Assembly: GCA_902780505.1 (NCBI GenBank)
Contig: CACZFN010000024.1
Coordinates: 1 to 46,587, forward strand
DNA from: an uncultured Ruminococcus sp.
GTDB taxonomy: Bacteria > Bacillota > Clostridia > Oscillospirales > Ruminococcaceae
Length of the DNA stretch: 46,587 bases
Direction of reading: 5' to 3'
The notes under the pieces were generated by a model. It did no database searches. It saw only the letters and a list, made by a program, of their open reading frames with translations, and was not told the DNA's origin. Both the position numbers and the translations under genes were made by a program. This document shows, one piece after another, positions 1-10,622 of the stretch (positions within the stretch are counted from its first letter, which is position 1; each line of letters opens with the position of its first letter).

Positions 1-28
1 TGTGACTTTGATATTAGGAGGTCCTGAT

Positions 29-2513
<2,485 letters not shown>

Positions 2514-2527
2514 TAAACATTGATAGG

Positions 2528-2565
2528 TGAGCCTGCTTGGTGATAAGTCAGGCGGGCTCATTTTT
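2528..2565 (+). terminator. Rho-independent terminator of IS21-A
   Basis: TGAGCCTGC (2528-2536) pairs with GCGGGCTCA (2552-2560, one G-T pair) and is followed by a run of five T. It directly follows the 59-codon ORF. Confidence 0.85.
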
Positions 2566-2568
2566 ATT

Positions 2569-2641
2569 GTGGTTCTCTACTCCGTGAAAGTGGCTCTCGG
2601 AGTGCGGCAGAGTGGCTCTGGAAGTCCGTGCAGATGGCTCT
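2569..2641 (+). repeat. IS21-A right-end repeats (four GTGGCTCT-type units)
   Basis: GTGGTTCT at 2569, GTGGCTCT at 2590 and 2612 and ATGGCTCT at 2634 are spaced 21-22 bases, about two helical turns. IS21 family ends are known to carry several repeated transposase-binding units, which fits this position right after the terminator. Confidence 0.75.
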
Positions 2642-2659
2642 GGCGCGACGGCGTATACA

Positions 2660-2876
2660 CAAATATCGGAATTCTATCCAATTCAGACCGAACAGATAGG
2701 AATACCGTTATTGAGGACCCTCGGTCTTGTGCGCCTTTTTTGTCCGCACAACTGAGGGTGAGAGTCGGGAGCCGGAGCTAAAGCCAAAGCCAAAGCCGGA
2801 GCTAAAGCTACCCCTCTGTCCGTTGTCCTGTCCAGCCGGGCCCACAAAGGCCATGAGCCGGAAAGGACAACAGATT
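2660..2876. other. Non-coding joint between IS21-A and the next gene
   Basis: No convincing gene. There is an inverted repeat at 2717-2759 (ACCCTC and TTGTGCG on the left, CGCACAA and GAGGGT on the right, T-rich loop), followed at 2771-2813 by short imperfect repeats of the type GCCGGAGCTAAAGCC. AAAGGA at 2862-2867 is the ribosome site for the following ORF. Confidence 0.5.
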
Positions 2877-3257
2877 ATGAATAACCAGAAGATTACCCCT
2901 GAGACCAGCTACAAGACCCTCAAGAGCATGGTTCCCGATGCCAGCACAGTCCATACGCCCAAGGGTGAAGCCCTGATCAGATCCGACAGCGAGATTCTGG
3001 TCAAGGTCAAGGAGGACGGCGGCATGGTCATCGTGTACAAGAACGGTTTCTTTGCCTACATCGATGACCAGGGCGAACCCACCGCCCGCGCTGTGGCGAA
3101 CTGCCATGTCATGAAGTTTGGAAAGGCTGAGGGTGGATATGAGCCTGTGGACGAGAGTATTTTTGAGGACATGCCCTTCCCGTATGTCCTGTCCCACTTC
3201 GGCATGATGAATATTGAAGATGTGCGCCCAGATAGGGCATTGTGCAGTGTAGCGTAA
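2877..3257 (+). pseudogene. Conserved-looking protein of unknown function, interrupted by a group II intron
   Basis: The product starts MNNQKITPETSYKTLKSMVP and contains a beta-rich stretch GGMVIVYKNGFFAYIDDQG; no catalytic motif or membrane segment is seen and I do not recognise the family. The ATG at 2877 is preceded by AAAGGA at nine bases; a longer frame from 2727 would run through the repetitive leader and is less likely. Only codons up to about 3221 belong to the gene: from 3222 the sequence is the 5' end of a group II intron, so the last 12 residues (from VRPDRAL) and the stop at 3255 are intron-derived. The 3' exon is not found in the window, because the intron itself is truncated. 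The preserved exon codes for about 115 residues. Confidence 0.6.
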
Positions 3258-3854
3258 GGGACTACCCCCGTAAGATAACGCGGGAAACAGCCTGCCTAAC
3301 TGAAAGGCGAAAGCTGACACAGGAACAGAGCACGGCAGGAAAGCGGTAAGTCATCTAAAGACAGTTTGGTGCGACTGAACCGCAATGTTAAGCGGATACG
3401 AGGATGAAGTTGGGTTTACTGATACGCAAGTTTCTAATTCTTGTTATTTTCAAGCGAAGGAAATCTGTCTGTAACCTTTGTCATGAGTGCAATGGATGAT
3501 GTTCTTCCATCCATTGGTTATCGAATAACTCATGAAATCTGTAGGAGAACCTATGGTAACGAAACGAAAGCGCATACCGACAATCCGCACTTCCCTACAC
3601 ACGATGCTAACTGGGGATACCCTAAACAGGAACGCCTGAAAAGGCTATGACTGTAGAGTCTGAAAATCCTGCATGGGTACGGAGCGCTCGTAGTAGTCCG
3701 CGAGGGGTAATGACCCTTACATGGCGAAGGGGCGCAGTTATTGTGTACTAAAATGAATGTTGATTAGGGAGGAATACCTCATTGCAACCAACAACAGAAA
3801 TTTTAGAAAGAATCAGTAAGAACTCACTGTCAAATAAGGAAGGGAAGGTGTTTC
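3222..3854 (+). mobile_element. Group II intron, LtrB-like (class IIA), 5' part only
   Basis: The sequence begins with GTGCGCCCAGATAGGG, the hallmark 5' end of the LtrB intron type, and continues with recognisable ribozyme segments: GTAAGATAACGCGGGAAACA, GGAACAGAGCACGGCAGGAA, GTTTACTGATACGCAAGTTT, TCTGTAGGAGAACCTATGG, ACTGGGGATACCCTAAACA and GGGTACGGAGCGCTCGTAGT. These correspond in order to domains I to III and the start of domain IV. The GGGAGG ribosome site and first codons of the intron protein follow at about 3769-3854, and then the sequence switches to an unrelated gene. Reverse transcriptase, maturase, endonuclease, domains V and VI and the 3' exon are absent, so this copy cannot splice or move. 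Based on remembered LtrB sequence, not on a search. Confidence 0.85.
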
Positions 3855-4705
3855 CGAGAAATATATTAGCGGAGCCAGCAGCGAGGAACACTGCTGCGTG
3901 CATTGGGTACTCTGCTATGGAGATTCTCCGAAAATACGGTGACGGTGTGATGATAATCACTCCCGCCGATCACTATATTGAGGATGTCCAGGCCCTGACA
4001 GAGATATTCAAGACCGCAATCCTTACGGCGGAAGAGCAGGACAAGCTGGTGACAATTGGTCTTAAGCCGACGTTCCCGTCAACTGGCTTTGGCTACATAA
4101 AGTATGATCCGGAGACGGCTGGCACAGTGAAACCTGTCATTGAATTCCGTGAGAAGCCGGATGAAGAGACAGCGAAGAAGTATGTAGAGTCAGGACGCTA
4201 TGCCTGGAACAGCGGCATGTTTATTTGGAAAGCATCTCTGATCCTAAAAAAGCTTGAAGAATACACACCTGATATTTACGAAGACCTGAAAACAATCGGC
4301 GATGCGATGAATAAGCCGGAAGAACAGGAAGTTCTTCACAACGTTTACCCGAATATAAGGAAGATCAGTATCGACTATGCAGTCATGGAGCCGAGCGCAG
4401 CAAAAGGAGATGTTCTGGTTATCCCCGGCGACTGTGGCTGGAACGATGTCGGCTCCTGGGACATGATGGATGTCCTTCATGATCCGGATGAGAATAACAA
4501 TATTCTCTTGGGTGACGTGGTGACGGTTGATGTGAAAGATGCAGTTATCTATTCCTCATCCCGAGCAGTAACCGCTGTTGATGTAGAGAACATCGTCATC
4601 GTTGAAACATCTGATGCCATCATGGTTTGCCGTAAAGATAAGGCGCAGGAGGTAAAGAAAATCGTAGATGCTTTGAATGAGGCAGGAAGGAAAGAGCTGT
4701 TATGA
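3782..4705 (+). pseudogene. Chimeric ORF: LtrA-type start fused to 5'-truncated mannose-1-phosphate guanylyltransferase
   Basis: Reads from TTG at 3782 behind GGGAGG. The first 20 or so residues (QPTTEILERISKNSLSNKEG) match the N-terminus of LtrA-type intron proteins. From about residue 25 the protein is a sugar nucleotidyltransferase of the mannose-1-phosphate guanylyltransferase type: ILAEPAARNTA, MIITPADHYI, the GFGYIKYD segment, EFREKPDEETA, WNSGMFIWKA and GDCGWNDVGSWDMM are all family landmarks. The enzyme would make GDP-mannose from mannose-1-phosphate and GTP for surface glycans. The N-terminal 70-80 residues with the GGxGxRLWPLSR nucleotide-binding loop are missing, so catalysis is not expected. 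Its stop overlaps the next ATG (ATGA). It is a recombination scar or an assembly joint at about 3855. Confidence 0.8.
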
Positions 4706-5106
4706 AGTGTCTCGTTTTAGCCGGAGGTATGGGCGAGCGATTATGGCCGTTATCCCGAAAGAACTTTCCTAAACAGTTCATAAAGGTACAGAAGAACCAT
4801 TCCGTCTTTCAAGAGACTATTGCGAGAAACATTCCATACTGTGATGAATTCATTATCGTCACAAACTATGAGTATCGAGCGATTATTGCCAATCAGATGG
4901 AAGCTTTTCAGGGGTTACCTTATCGATGTGTTTATGAGGAAGAGCCGAGGAAAACGACGGCAGCAATCGTGCTTTCCTGCCTCAGCTTACAACCATCTGA
5001 ATATGTGTTTGTCGTAGCGGCAGATCACTTGATCGATACAGGTGAGTGCAACGGTCTTAGCTATAAAGATTCGATAAGAATTTGTATTGCGAGAGGTTTC
5101 CGTTGA
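4702..5106 (+). pseudogene. Mannose-1-phosphate guanylyltransferase, N-terminal fragment
   Basis: 134 codons beginning MKCLVLAGGMGERLWPLSR, the complete signature loop of the nucleotidyltransferase family (residues 6-19), followed by KNFPKQFIKV, the EEPRKTTAA segment and VVAADHLI. Functional family members have 350-470 residues, so two thirds are missing. Similarity ends around LSYKDSIR; the last residues and the stop at 5104 come from the adjoining sequence. The start overlaps the preceding stop (ATGA), as in an operon of two neighbouring sugar nucleotide genes. The preceding remnant lacks exactly the N-terminal part present here, but it has its own complete C-terminus, so these are more likely two adjacent genes, each cut, than one split gene. 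Confidence 0.75.
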
Positions 5107-5161
5107 ACCATTTTTATAGCATCCCTAGGGCAAGCTTCAACACACGCTTCACAACGATTGG

Positions 5162-5539
5162 ATGCTGGAAGAGCTGAGAAAGCGGGGTGTCGATATTACC
5201 GCTGTTTACTATTGCCCGCACCACCCGACAGCAGCCGTAGAGAAATATAGAATTGATTGTGATTGTAGAAAGCCGAAGCTCGGTATGTATGAGCAGGCAA
5301 TCAAGGATTTCAACATTGATATTGGAGCTAGCTTCTCAATCGGCGATAAAATCCGGGATTGCGCAATTTGCAACTCTACTGATTGTCGTGGCTATCTGAT
5401 CCATCACAATGAAAAGACTGAAGTGATAGAAGCAGTAAAGAACGGCGAGTATGAGAGAGTAGAGTACGCGGATGATTTACTCGCGGCAGCACAGAGGATA
5501 CTATCATCAGTACTTTGCCAGGTACTGGGCGGAGCATAA
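5162..5539 (+). pseudogene. GmhB-like heptose bisphosphate phosphatase (HAD), C-terminal fragment
   Basis: The frame carries the typical C-terminal half of D-glycero-D-manno-heptose 1,7-bisphosphate phosphatase: YYCPHHP and CDCRKPKLGM (zinc-binding Cys/His and substrate loop), then FSIGDKIRDC, the third HAD motif with its paired acidic residues. The first HAD motif with the nucleophile Asp is missing, so the protein should be inactive. Coding similarity may begin a few codons before the ATG (5153), after an in-frame TAG at 5126. Together with the two guanylyltransferase pieces upstream it suggests the ruins of a GDP-heptose or GDP-mannose glycan locus. The very C-terminal residues after about 110 are not diagnostic. 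Confidence 0.72.
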
Positions 5540-5827
5540 GAAATAGACACGTCGTCGCACGTCTTTAGCACTCAATAACATCGTCTGCTAACAGAACGCG
5601 CTGTGAGCGATTCTGAGGGGGGCGTCACCGCGTCCGGGGCTTGCGGGTGATAGAGAGTGAGTGTAAACTCCCGGACGCGCCAGAACGCGCCGTAGGGGGC
5701 GTAGAAACGAGATCGCTTTTTTCGCAGCTGCGACCATCCCAGGATGCGACAGACAGGATAACCACAAGGAACTGGTCATTCCTGGGGAGGGATATTCAGT
5801 TTCGAGAGATGGAGTAGTGTCTGTTTT
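5540..5827. other. Gene-free stretch with an inverted repeat
   Basis: No plausible gene. Contains GCGTCCGGG (5630-5638) with its complement CCCGGACGC (5670-5678) and two copies of AGAACGCGC (5593 and 5682 region). It is more GC-rich than its surroundings. Function unknown. Confidence 0.45.
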
Positions 5828-5935
5828 GTGCAGTCTGTGCAGTCTATTTCCGGTTACTCTATATATATTTTTATCTAGTTTTTATTGAAGAAGATATATA
5901 TAACAGTAACCAGAAGAAGACTGCACAGACTGCAC
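5828..5935. repeat. Long imperfect palindrome with paired 9-bp direct repeats
   Basis: Left arm: two tandem copies of GTGCAGTCT (5828-5845), then GGTTACT and TATATATAT. Right arm: ATATATATA, AGTAACC and two tandem copies of AGACTGCAC (5918-5935). Outer, middle and inner segments all pair, giving a 108-bp hairpin or cruciform with an AT-rich centre. The layout (iteron-like repeats around an AT-rich core) resembles replication or recombination control sites of mobile elements, but no initiator gene is nearby, so the role is open. Confidence 0.75.
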
Positions 5936-6041
5936 AGAAGTGTGTTTATCACAGTCCTACAACGGCTCCCCATCGCTGTTTATCAGCCCCTGCTGTACGA
6001 AAGAGATGGTGTGGACTGCGAAAGTAATAACACAGGTAATC

Positions 6042-6070
6042 TTGAAAACCAGACAGATACATGGTATGCT
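6042..6070 (+). promoter_or_regulatory. Possible promoter for the 82-codon gene
   Basis: TTGAAA (6042) and TATGCT (6065) are separated by 17 bases, about 70 bases before the ATG at 6139. Confidence 0.4.
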
Positions 6071-6138
6071 ATGGACACAAATCATCGGTATAGCTGTGCG
6101 TTACAGCATGAGACCGATCATAAAAGGAGTGTTTTTTC

Positions 6139-6387
6139 ATGCCGCGTCCGAAGGGAAGCAAGAATAAAGCCAAGGCCATCCTCACGCCCACCATCCTCGA
6201 TCCTACTGCGATTGAAGAGACACAGCTAAAGAACCGCAAGGACGAGCTGAAAGCTCTGGCGAAGGAGAAAGAGGCTGCGATTGCTGCAGCGGCAGCTAAG
6301 AAGGCCGAGGAGGATAAGCAAGCCATCCTGGACGCGGTTGCGAAGTCCGGTAAGAGCATAGAAGAGATACTGGAGTTGCTGAAATAA
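6139..6387 (+). CDS. Small basic/Ala-rich protein, MPRPKGSKNK family
   Basis: An 82-residue protein that begins MPRPKGSKNKAKA, an AT-hook-like basic segment common at the start of small phage and integrative-element proteins. Residues 30-70 are a highly charged Ala-, Glu- and Lys-rich helix, probably coiled coil, ending SIEEILELLK. AAAGGAG at 6123-6129 sits nine bases ahead of the ATG, and a hairpin terminator follows directly, so it is a complete monocistronic unit. A DNA-associated role is suggested by the N-terminus but is an inference. It probably derives from an element that also contributed the palindrome at 5828-5935. Confidence 0.7.
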   Translation: MPRPKGSKNKAKAILTPTILDPTAIEETQLKNRKDELKALAKEKEAAIAAAAAKKAEEDKQAILDAVAKSGKSIEEILELLK

Positions 6388-6430
6388 AAAACAGAGGGAG
6401 GAGCCGGTCTGACTTCTCCCTTGTGTTTTA
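6386..6430 (+). terminator. Terminator-like hairpin after the 82-codon gene
   Basis: AAAACAGAGGGAG pairs imperfectly with CTCCCTTGTGTTTT (arms around 6388-6400 and 6416-6429); the downstream arm ends in T residues. Confidence 0.6.
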
Positions 6431-6436
6431 CTGCGC

Positions 6437-6516
6437 CATGTCTAATAGTGAATATTTCGTTAGACAGATTGACTCTCAACCGGAGAGTCGCTATGCTTTA
6501 ACCATGACATGTCTAA
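6437..6516. repeat. Dyad with flanking TGTCTAA boxes
   Basis: CATGTCTAA occurs at 6437-6445 and 6508-6516, with its inverse TTAGACA at 6460-6466. Between them GACTCTC and GAGAGTC (6471-6489) form a perfect dyad with a five-base loop. This could be a recombinase site or the scar of one; it ends 14 bases before an IS66 terminus. Confidence 0.4.
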
Positions 6517-6560
6517 CCGTGATTTTGAGCGTAACCGCCAACCACCCCAGCCCACAATGA

Positions 6561-6593
6561 GAAAAAGCCGAGGATTCCAATTAAACCTCGGCT
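6561..6593 (-). terminator. Terminator of IS66-1 tnpC
   Basis: AGCCGAGG (6566-6573) and CCTCGGCT (6586-6593); on the minus strand the stem is followed by TTTTTC. The same hairpin is present in IS66-2. Confidence 0.75.
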
Positions 6594-6676
6594 ATAATTA
6601 TTAGTGCCGCATATTGTACTTTACTACCGGTTACTATACTTTACTACCAACCACTGCAACTATACATTACCGGCAA

Positions 6677-8122
6677 TTACTTCACCTCACTGTAACTCTG
6701 CCTGCAATACGCCGGAAGCGCCATGCTCCAGGGCATAACTGATTTAAGCTGCTTATCAGTCGGAGCCGTTCCCAATTTTGGCAGTACGGTAAGCAGATAA
6801 AGCAGATATCCGTAAACATCAAGACTGTTTCTTTTGGCTGTCTCGATGATGCTCATAACAGCCGCACTTGCATCTGCGCCTTTTTCCGTGTCGCTGAAAA
6901 GAAAGTTTTTTCTGTTGATGACATAAGGCTTTACCGTCCTCTCGGCAAGATTGTTGCTCATTTCGACCTTCGGGTCATCAAGAAACAGGTATAGCTTTTC
7001 TTTCTGATTTTTGGCATAAGTGACCGCCGTGCCAAGATTTGAGCCTTTGCCCGGTCTGAGTGTATTTATGATCTCATAGGCTTTGTCCAGCAGCGGCTTT
7101 ACCTTTTCATGGCGCATCTCAAGTATCTGCTCTTCGGTGTATTCTGCTTTCTTAGCCTCGGCTTCATATGCAAAAGCCTTGTCGATCAGGGCAACTATCT
7201 GTGCAGAAGAACAGGTTGTGTCACCTTCGGGTATGCAGTCTAAGAACTTGCGTCTTAAATGCGAATGGCAGCCCGCATTCTTAAATTTTCCGCTGCCATA
7301 GGACTGATACCCGTCTGTCTGAACCACTCACGTATAATCTCCGAGAAGTTCTTCGACAACGGTTTTTCTGCGGCTGTCCTTGTAGGTGTAAAGCGCTATC
7401 TTTTTTGAAGCACTTGCGCCTGTGCAGACTACCCACATCTGACCTTTTTTCTTTGTGGGCTTGCCATCTGTCTTAAGAACTCTTGTGGGAGTTTCATCTG
7501 CATTGAGAACAGGCTCACGATATGAGTATTCCCATAGCATTTTAATAACAGGCTCAAACCATTTTGCACCCTTGATGACCCAGTTTGCAAGCGAGGTGCG
7601 GTTGAGATAAATTCCCCTCATCTTCCAGTACTGCTCCTGCCTGTATAGAGGTTCACCGAGCTGATATTTTCTCTGCATGATATCCGCAACAAGTGAAGCG
7701 TCTGCCAGACCCTTTTCGATAACAGCCGCAGGAGTCTTGTTTTCAGCCTTGACTATGTTGGACTTTATGCCGTTCTTATCGCAGCTTTTGCACTTGTATA
7801 CCTTGCGGTAGTATTCTATCTTGTAGATCTTTTCGGGGATAACTACTATCCTTGTTGTCAGATGCTCCTCGGTATACTCGGTAAGAGTATCTCCACACAC
7901 ATCGCAGATACGCTGATCCTCGGGCAGATCAAAAACTATCCTTTTTGTTTCAAGGTCCGCTCTTATCTCTTTTCTGCCGCGATGCTTGCCGGTCTTTGCT
8001 GACTTTCTCGTGACCTTTTCTTCGGTGAGCTCTGGAACGGAAAGATTAGACTGCTCCTCGGCTTCATTGAAGATACCCTCAAAAGAAAGCTGTCCTTCAC
8101 AGAGATATTTACCCTTCTCTGC
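6677..8122 (-). pseudogene. tnpC: IS66 transposase TnpC, truncated and with an in-frame TGA
   Basis: Transposase of the IS66 family. The reading frame is close to that of the intact copy at 8857-10470, but codon 7330-7328 is TGA where the intact copy has GGA (Gly, in the GDYT-x-VVQTDG segment), splitting the frame into two open pieces. The part before the stop has the zinc-finger region (CDVCGDTL, CKSCDKNG) and the first catalytic Asp (LNADETPT). The part after it has the second Asp (VQTDGYQSYG) and the Glu region (NNLAERTVKPYV). The first 70 or so residues are replaced at about 8122 by translated IS21-B end sequence (SLFFYQNW...). It is therefore dead twice over. Confidence 0.85.
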
Positions 8123-8125
8123 CTT

Positions 8126-8195
8126 TGTCAATAAAAAACTGAGCCACAGCGCTAATAAAAAAGTGAGCCAGTTTTGATAAAAAAATAATGAGCCA
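8126..8195 (-). repeat. IS21-B right-end repeats
   Basis: TGAGCCA at 8140, 8164 and 8189, spaced 24-25 bases and separated by A/T-rich sequence. They are the expected repeated transposase-binding units of an IS21 end and differ from those of IS21-A. Confidence 0.75.
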
Positions 8196-8202
8196 CTAAT
8201 CA

Positions 8203-8711
8203 TTATTCATGGTCGATGACTCTGTCAATGAGTGCAGCAAGCATCATCTCATTCTCAAAAAGCTGAGTCCATTCTGAAAATTCAAGATTTGTGCTGATTA
8301 TTACGCTGGCTCTTTCTGAACGTTCTGATATGATCTGAAAGAGCATTTCTGACTGATATCTATTGAAAGTCAGGTAACTAAGCTCATCGATTATCAGCAG
8401 ATCTATCTTACTGAGACTTTTCTCCAGCCTTGAAAGCCTGTTCATCTGAACAGCTTCTGCAAGCTCAGATGCGAGGTTGACCGCTGTGTAGAACTTTACA
8501 CGGTATCCGGCTTCACAGGCATTCATACCCAGAGCAATCGACAGATGTGTCTTTCCGCTTCCGGGATTGCCGATCATAACGATGTTCTGGCGTTGTTTTA
8601 TGAAATCACAGGAAGCGAGCTGCCGTATTGTACTTTCACTGACGTTTTCAAGCCTTGTCATATCAAACTCATCAAGTGTTTTCAGTGACGGAAATTTTGC
8701 AGCTTTTATCC
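8203..8711 (-). pseudogene. istB: IstB ATPase remnant of IS21-B
   Basis: The C-terminal two thirds of an IstB-type AAA+ helper: Walker A GNPGSGKTH, Walker B LLIIDELSY, the STNLEFSEW sensor segment and ALIDRV near the end. The N-terminal IstA-interaction domain is missing, cut at about 8711 by the terminus of IS66-2; an artificial start within the IS66 end gives a 195-codon open frame whose first 28 residues are not IstB. The usual C-terminal 20 residues after LIDRV are also lost (it ends DHE at 8203), just before the right-end repeats. Only moderately similar to the IstB at 1570-2337, so a different IS21 lineage. Confidence 0.82.
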
Positions 8712-8742
8712 GTAACCGCCAACCACCCCCAGCCCACAATGA

Positions 8743-8773
8743 GAAAAAGCCGAGGTTACATTGAACCTCGGCT
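8743..8773 (-). terminator. Terminator of IS66-2 tnpC
   Basis: AGCCGAGG and CCTCGGCT (8766-8773) with a loop; minus-strand T run follows. Same as in IS66-1. Confidence 0.75.
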
Positions 8774-8856
8774 ATGATCATCAGTGCCATCTACTGTACT
8801 TTACTACCGGTTACTATACTTTACTACCAACCACTGCAACTATACCTTACCGGCAA

Positions 8857-10470
8857 TTACTTTACCTCACTGTAACTCTGCCTGCAATACGCCGGAAGTG
8901 CCATGCTCCACGGCATTACCGATTTAAGCTGTGCCTCGGTCGGGTCTTTGCCCCACTTTGGCAGTATGGTCAAAAGATAAAGAAGGTATCCGTAAACATC
9001 AAGACTGTTTCTTTTGGCTGTTTCGATGATGCTCATAACAGCCGCACTTGCATCTGCGCCCTTTTCGGTGTCGCTGAACAGAAAGTTTTTTCTGTTTATG
9101 ACATAAGGCTTGACCGTTCTCTCGGCAAGATTGTTAGTCATTTCTACATCGGGATTGTCAAGAAACAGATACAGCTTCTCTTTCTGATTTTGGGCATAGG
9201 TGACCGCCTTGCCAAGGCTGGAGCCTTTGCCAGGTCGAAGGGTATTTATGATCTCATAGACCTTATCGAGCAGCGGCTTCACCTTTTCCTGCCGCATTTC
9301 AAGTATCTGCTCTCTGCTGTATTTAGCCTCCTTTGCTGACTGCTCGAAGTCTGCCGCCTTGCCGATCAAAGCAACTATCTGTGCCGAAGGACAGGCGGTG
9401 TCTCCGTCGGGTATGCAATCGAAGAAATATCTGCGGCAATGAGCCCAACAGCCGGCACTTTCATAATCTCCGCTGCCGTAGGACTGCATTCCGTCCGTTT
9501 GCACGACTCCCGTGTATCCCTCCAGCAGCTTCTCGGCTGTTATCTTGCTCCGGCTGTCACGGTAGTAGTACAGAGCGATCTTCTTTGAAGCGCTTGCCCC
9601 GGTGCATACTATCCACATCTGACACTTTTTCTTTGTGGGCTTGCCGTCTATCTTCAAGACCCTTGTGGGCGTTTCATCGGCATTGAGCACAGCTTCAAGA
9701 AATGCAAACTTACGCAGCATTTTTATGACCGGATCAAACCATTTTGCACCCTTGATGACCCAGTTTGCAAGTGAGGTGCGGTTGAGATAAATGCCGCGCA
9801 GTTTCCAATACTGTTCCTGGCGGTACAGAGGCTCTCCGAGCTGATATTTTCTCTGCATTATGTCCGCAACGAGCGAAGGATCCGGCAGACCTTTTTCGAT
9901 AACAGCCGCAGGAGTTTGGTTTTCCGCCTTAACAATGTTGGACTTGATGCCGTTTTTATCACAGCTTTTGCATTTATACACCTTACGGTAGTATTCTATC
10001 TTGTATATTTTTTCGGGGATCACTGCAAGACGTGTCGTCAGATATTCCTCGGTATATTCGGTAAGCTGTTCACCGCACACATTGCATATCCTTTGATCTT
10101 CCGGCAGATCGTAAACGACCTTCTTTGTCTCAAGGTCTGCTCTTATCTCTTTTCTGCCGCGATGCTTGCCGGTCTTTGCTGACTTTCTCGTGACCTTTTC
10201 TTCGGTGAGTTCGGGAACGGAAAGATCAGTCTGCTCCTCGGCTTCATTGAAGATACCCTCAAAAGAAAGCTGGCCGTCACAGAGATATTTACCCTTCTCA
10301 CTTTTCTGACCGAAAAGCATTTTATTGCGTTTGAGAACAAGCTCGGTCAGGTGCTCTATGCGGAGGTCTTTATCTTCGTTTGATTTCTTTAATTCACTGT
10401 TTTCTTTTTCAAGTTCGGAGCACTTTTTTGTGGCTTCTTCGTATGCTTTTTTAAGCTCTTCATATGTCAT
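8857..10470 (-). CDS. tnpC: IS66 transposase TnpC, intact
   Basis: 537 residues, full length for the family. The N-terminal 60 residues are a heptad-rich leucine-zipper coiled coil (ELEKENSELKKSNEDKDLRIEHL is its core region). It continues with EKGKYLCDGQ, two zinc-finger-like Cys pairs (CNVCGEQL and CKSCDKNG) and the DDE domain: first Asp in LNADETPT, second Asp in VVQTDGMQSYG, and Glu in NNLAERTVKPYV. The C-terminus LKSVMPWSMALPAYCRQ is the IS66 C-terminal motif. It starts at an ATG with GGAGCGC upstream and lies after tnpB with a spacer of about 150 bases that includes an AT-rich, hairpin-like stretch, as in IS66-4. It is the only complete tnpC of this subfamily in the window. Confidence 0.93.
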   Translation of the reverse strand: MTYEELKKAYEEATKKCSELEKENSELKKSNEDKDLRIEHLTELVLKRNKMLFGQKSEKGKYLCDGQLSFEGIFNEAEEQTDLSVPELTEEKVTRKSAKTGKHRGRKEIRADLETKKVVYDLPEDQRICNVCGEQLTEYTEEYLTTRLAVIPEKIYKIEYYRKVYKCKSCDKNGIKSNIVKAENQTPAAVIEKGLPDPSLVADIMQRKYQLGEPLYRQEQYWKLRGIYLNRTSLANWVIKGAKWFDPVIKMLRKFAFLEAVLNADETPTRVLKIDGKPTKKKCQMWIVCTGASASKKIALYYYRDSRSKITAEKLLEGYTGVVQTDGMQSYGSGDYESAGCWAHCRRYFFDCIPDGDTACPSAQIVALIGKAADFEQSAKEAKYSREQILEMRQEKVKPLLDKVYEIINTLRPGKGSSLGKAVTYAQNQKEKLYLFLDNPDVEMTNNLAERTVKPYVINRKNFLFSDTEKGADASAAVMSIIETAKRNSLDVYGYLLYLLTILPKWGKDPTEAQLKSVMPWSMALPAYCRQSYSEVK

Positions 10471-10622
10471 AAAAAGCGCTCCTTCCCACGATTTTTCGTT
10501 GTTTTGTGATACCTTGATTATACCACAAAACGCCTGTTTTTTTCAAGGAAAAGAGCGCATTTTACAGCGTGCCGCACAGAGAATTATTGTCAACATTTAT
10601 GTGCAATTTTTCTGTTGACAAT

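Larger units (their letters stand above)
6531..8125 (-). mobile_element. IS66-1, 3' part of an IS66-family element
   Basis: The tnpC-side terminus starts GTAACCGCCAACCACCCC at 6531, the same sequence as at 8712 and 43092. It is followed by a shared terminator hairpin and by tnpC on the minus strand. The tnpC N-terminus, tnpB, tnpA and the other terminus are missing because IS21-B begins at about 8126. The element is closely related to IS66-2. Confidence 0.8.

Noticed and set aside
5885-6229. 114-codon plus-strand frame starting inside the palindrome
   Set aside because: It starts in the hairpin arm, overlaps the well-signalled 82-codon gene in another frame and has no motif.
7328-7330. In-frame TGA in IS66-1 tnpC as possible recoding or selenocysteine
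   Set aside because: The intact copy has GGA (Gly) at the same place, no SECIS-like hairpin follows and the gene is also truncated at its N-terminus; a simple point mutation explains it.
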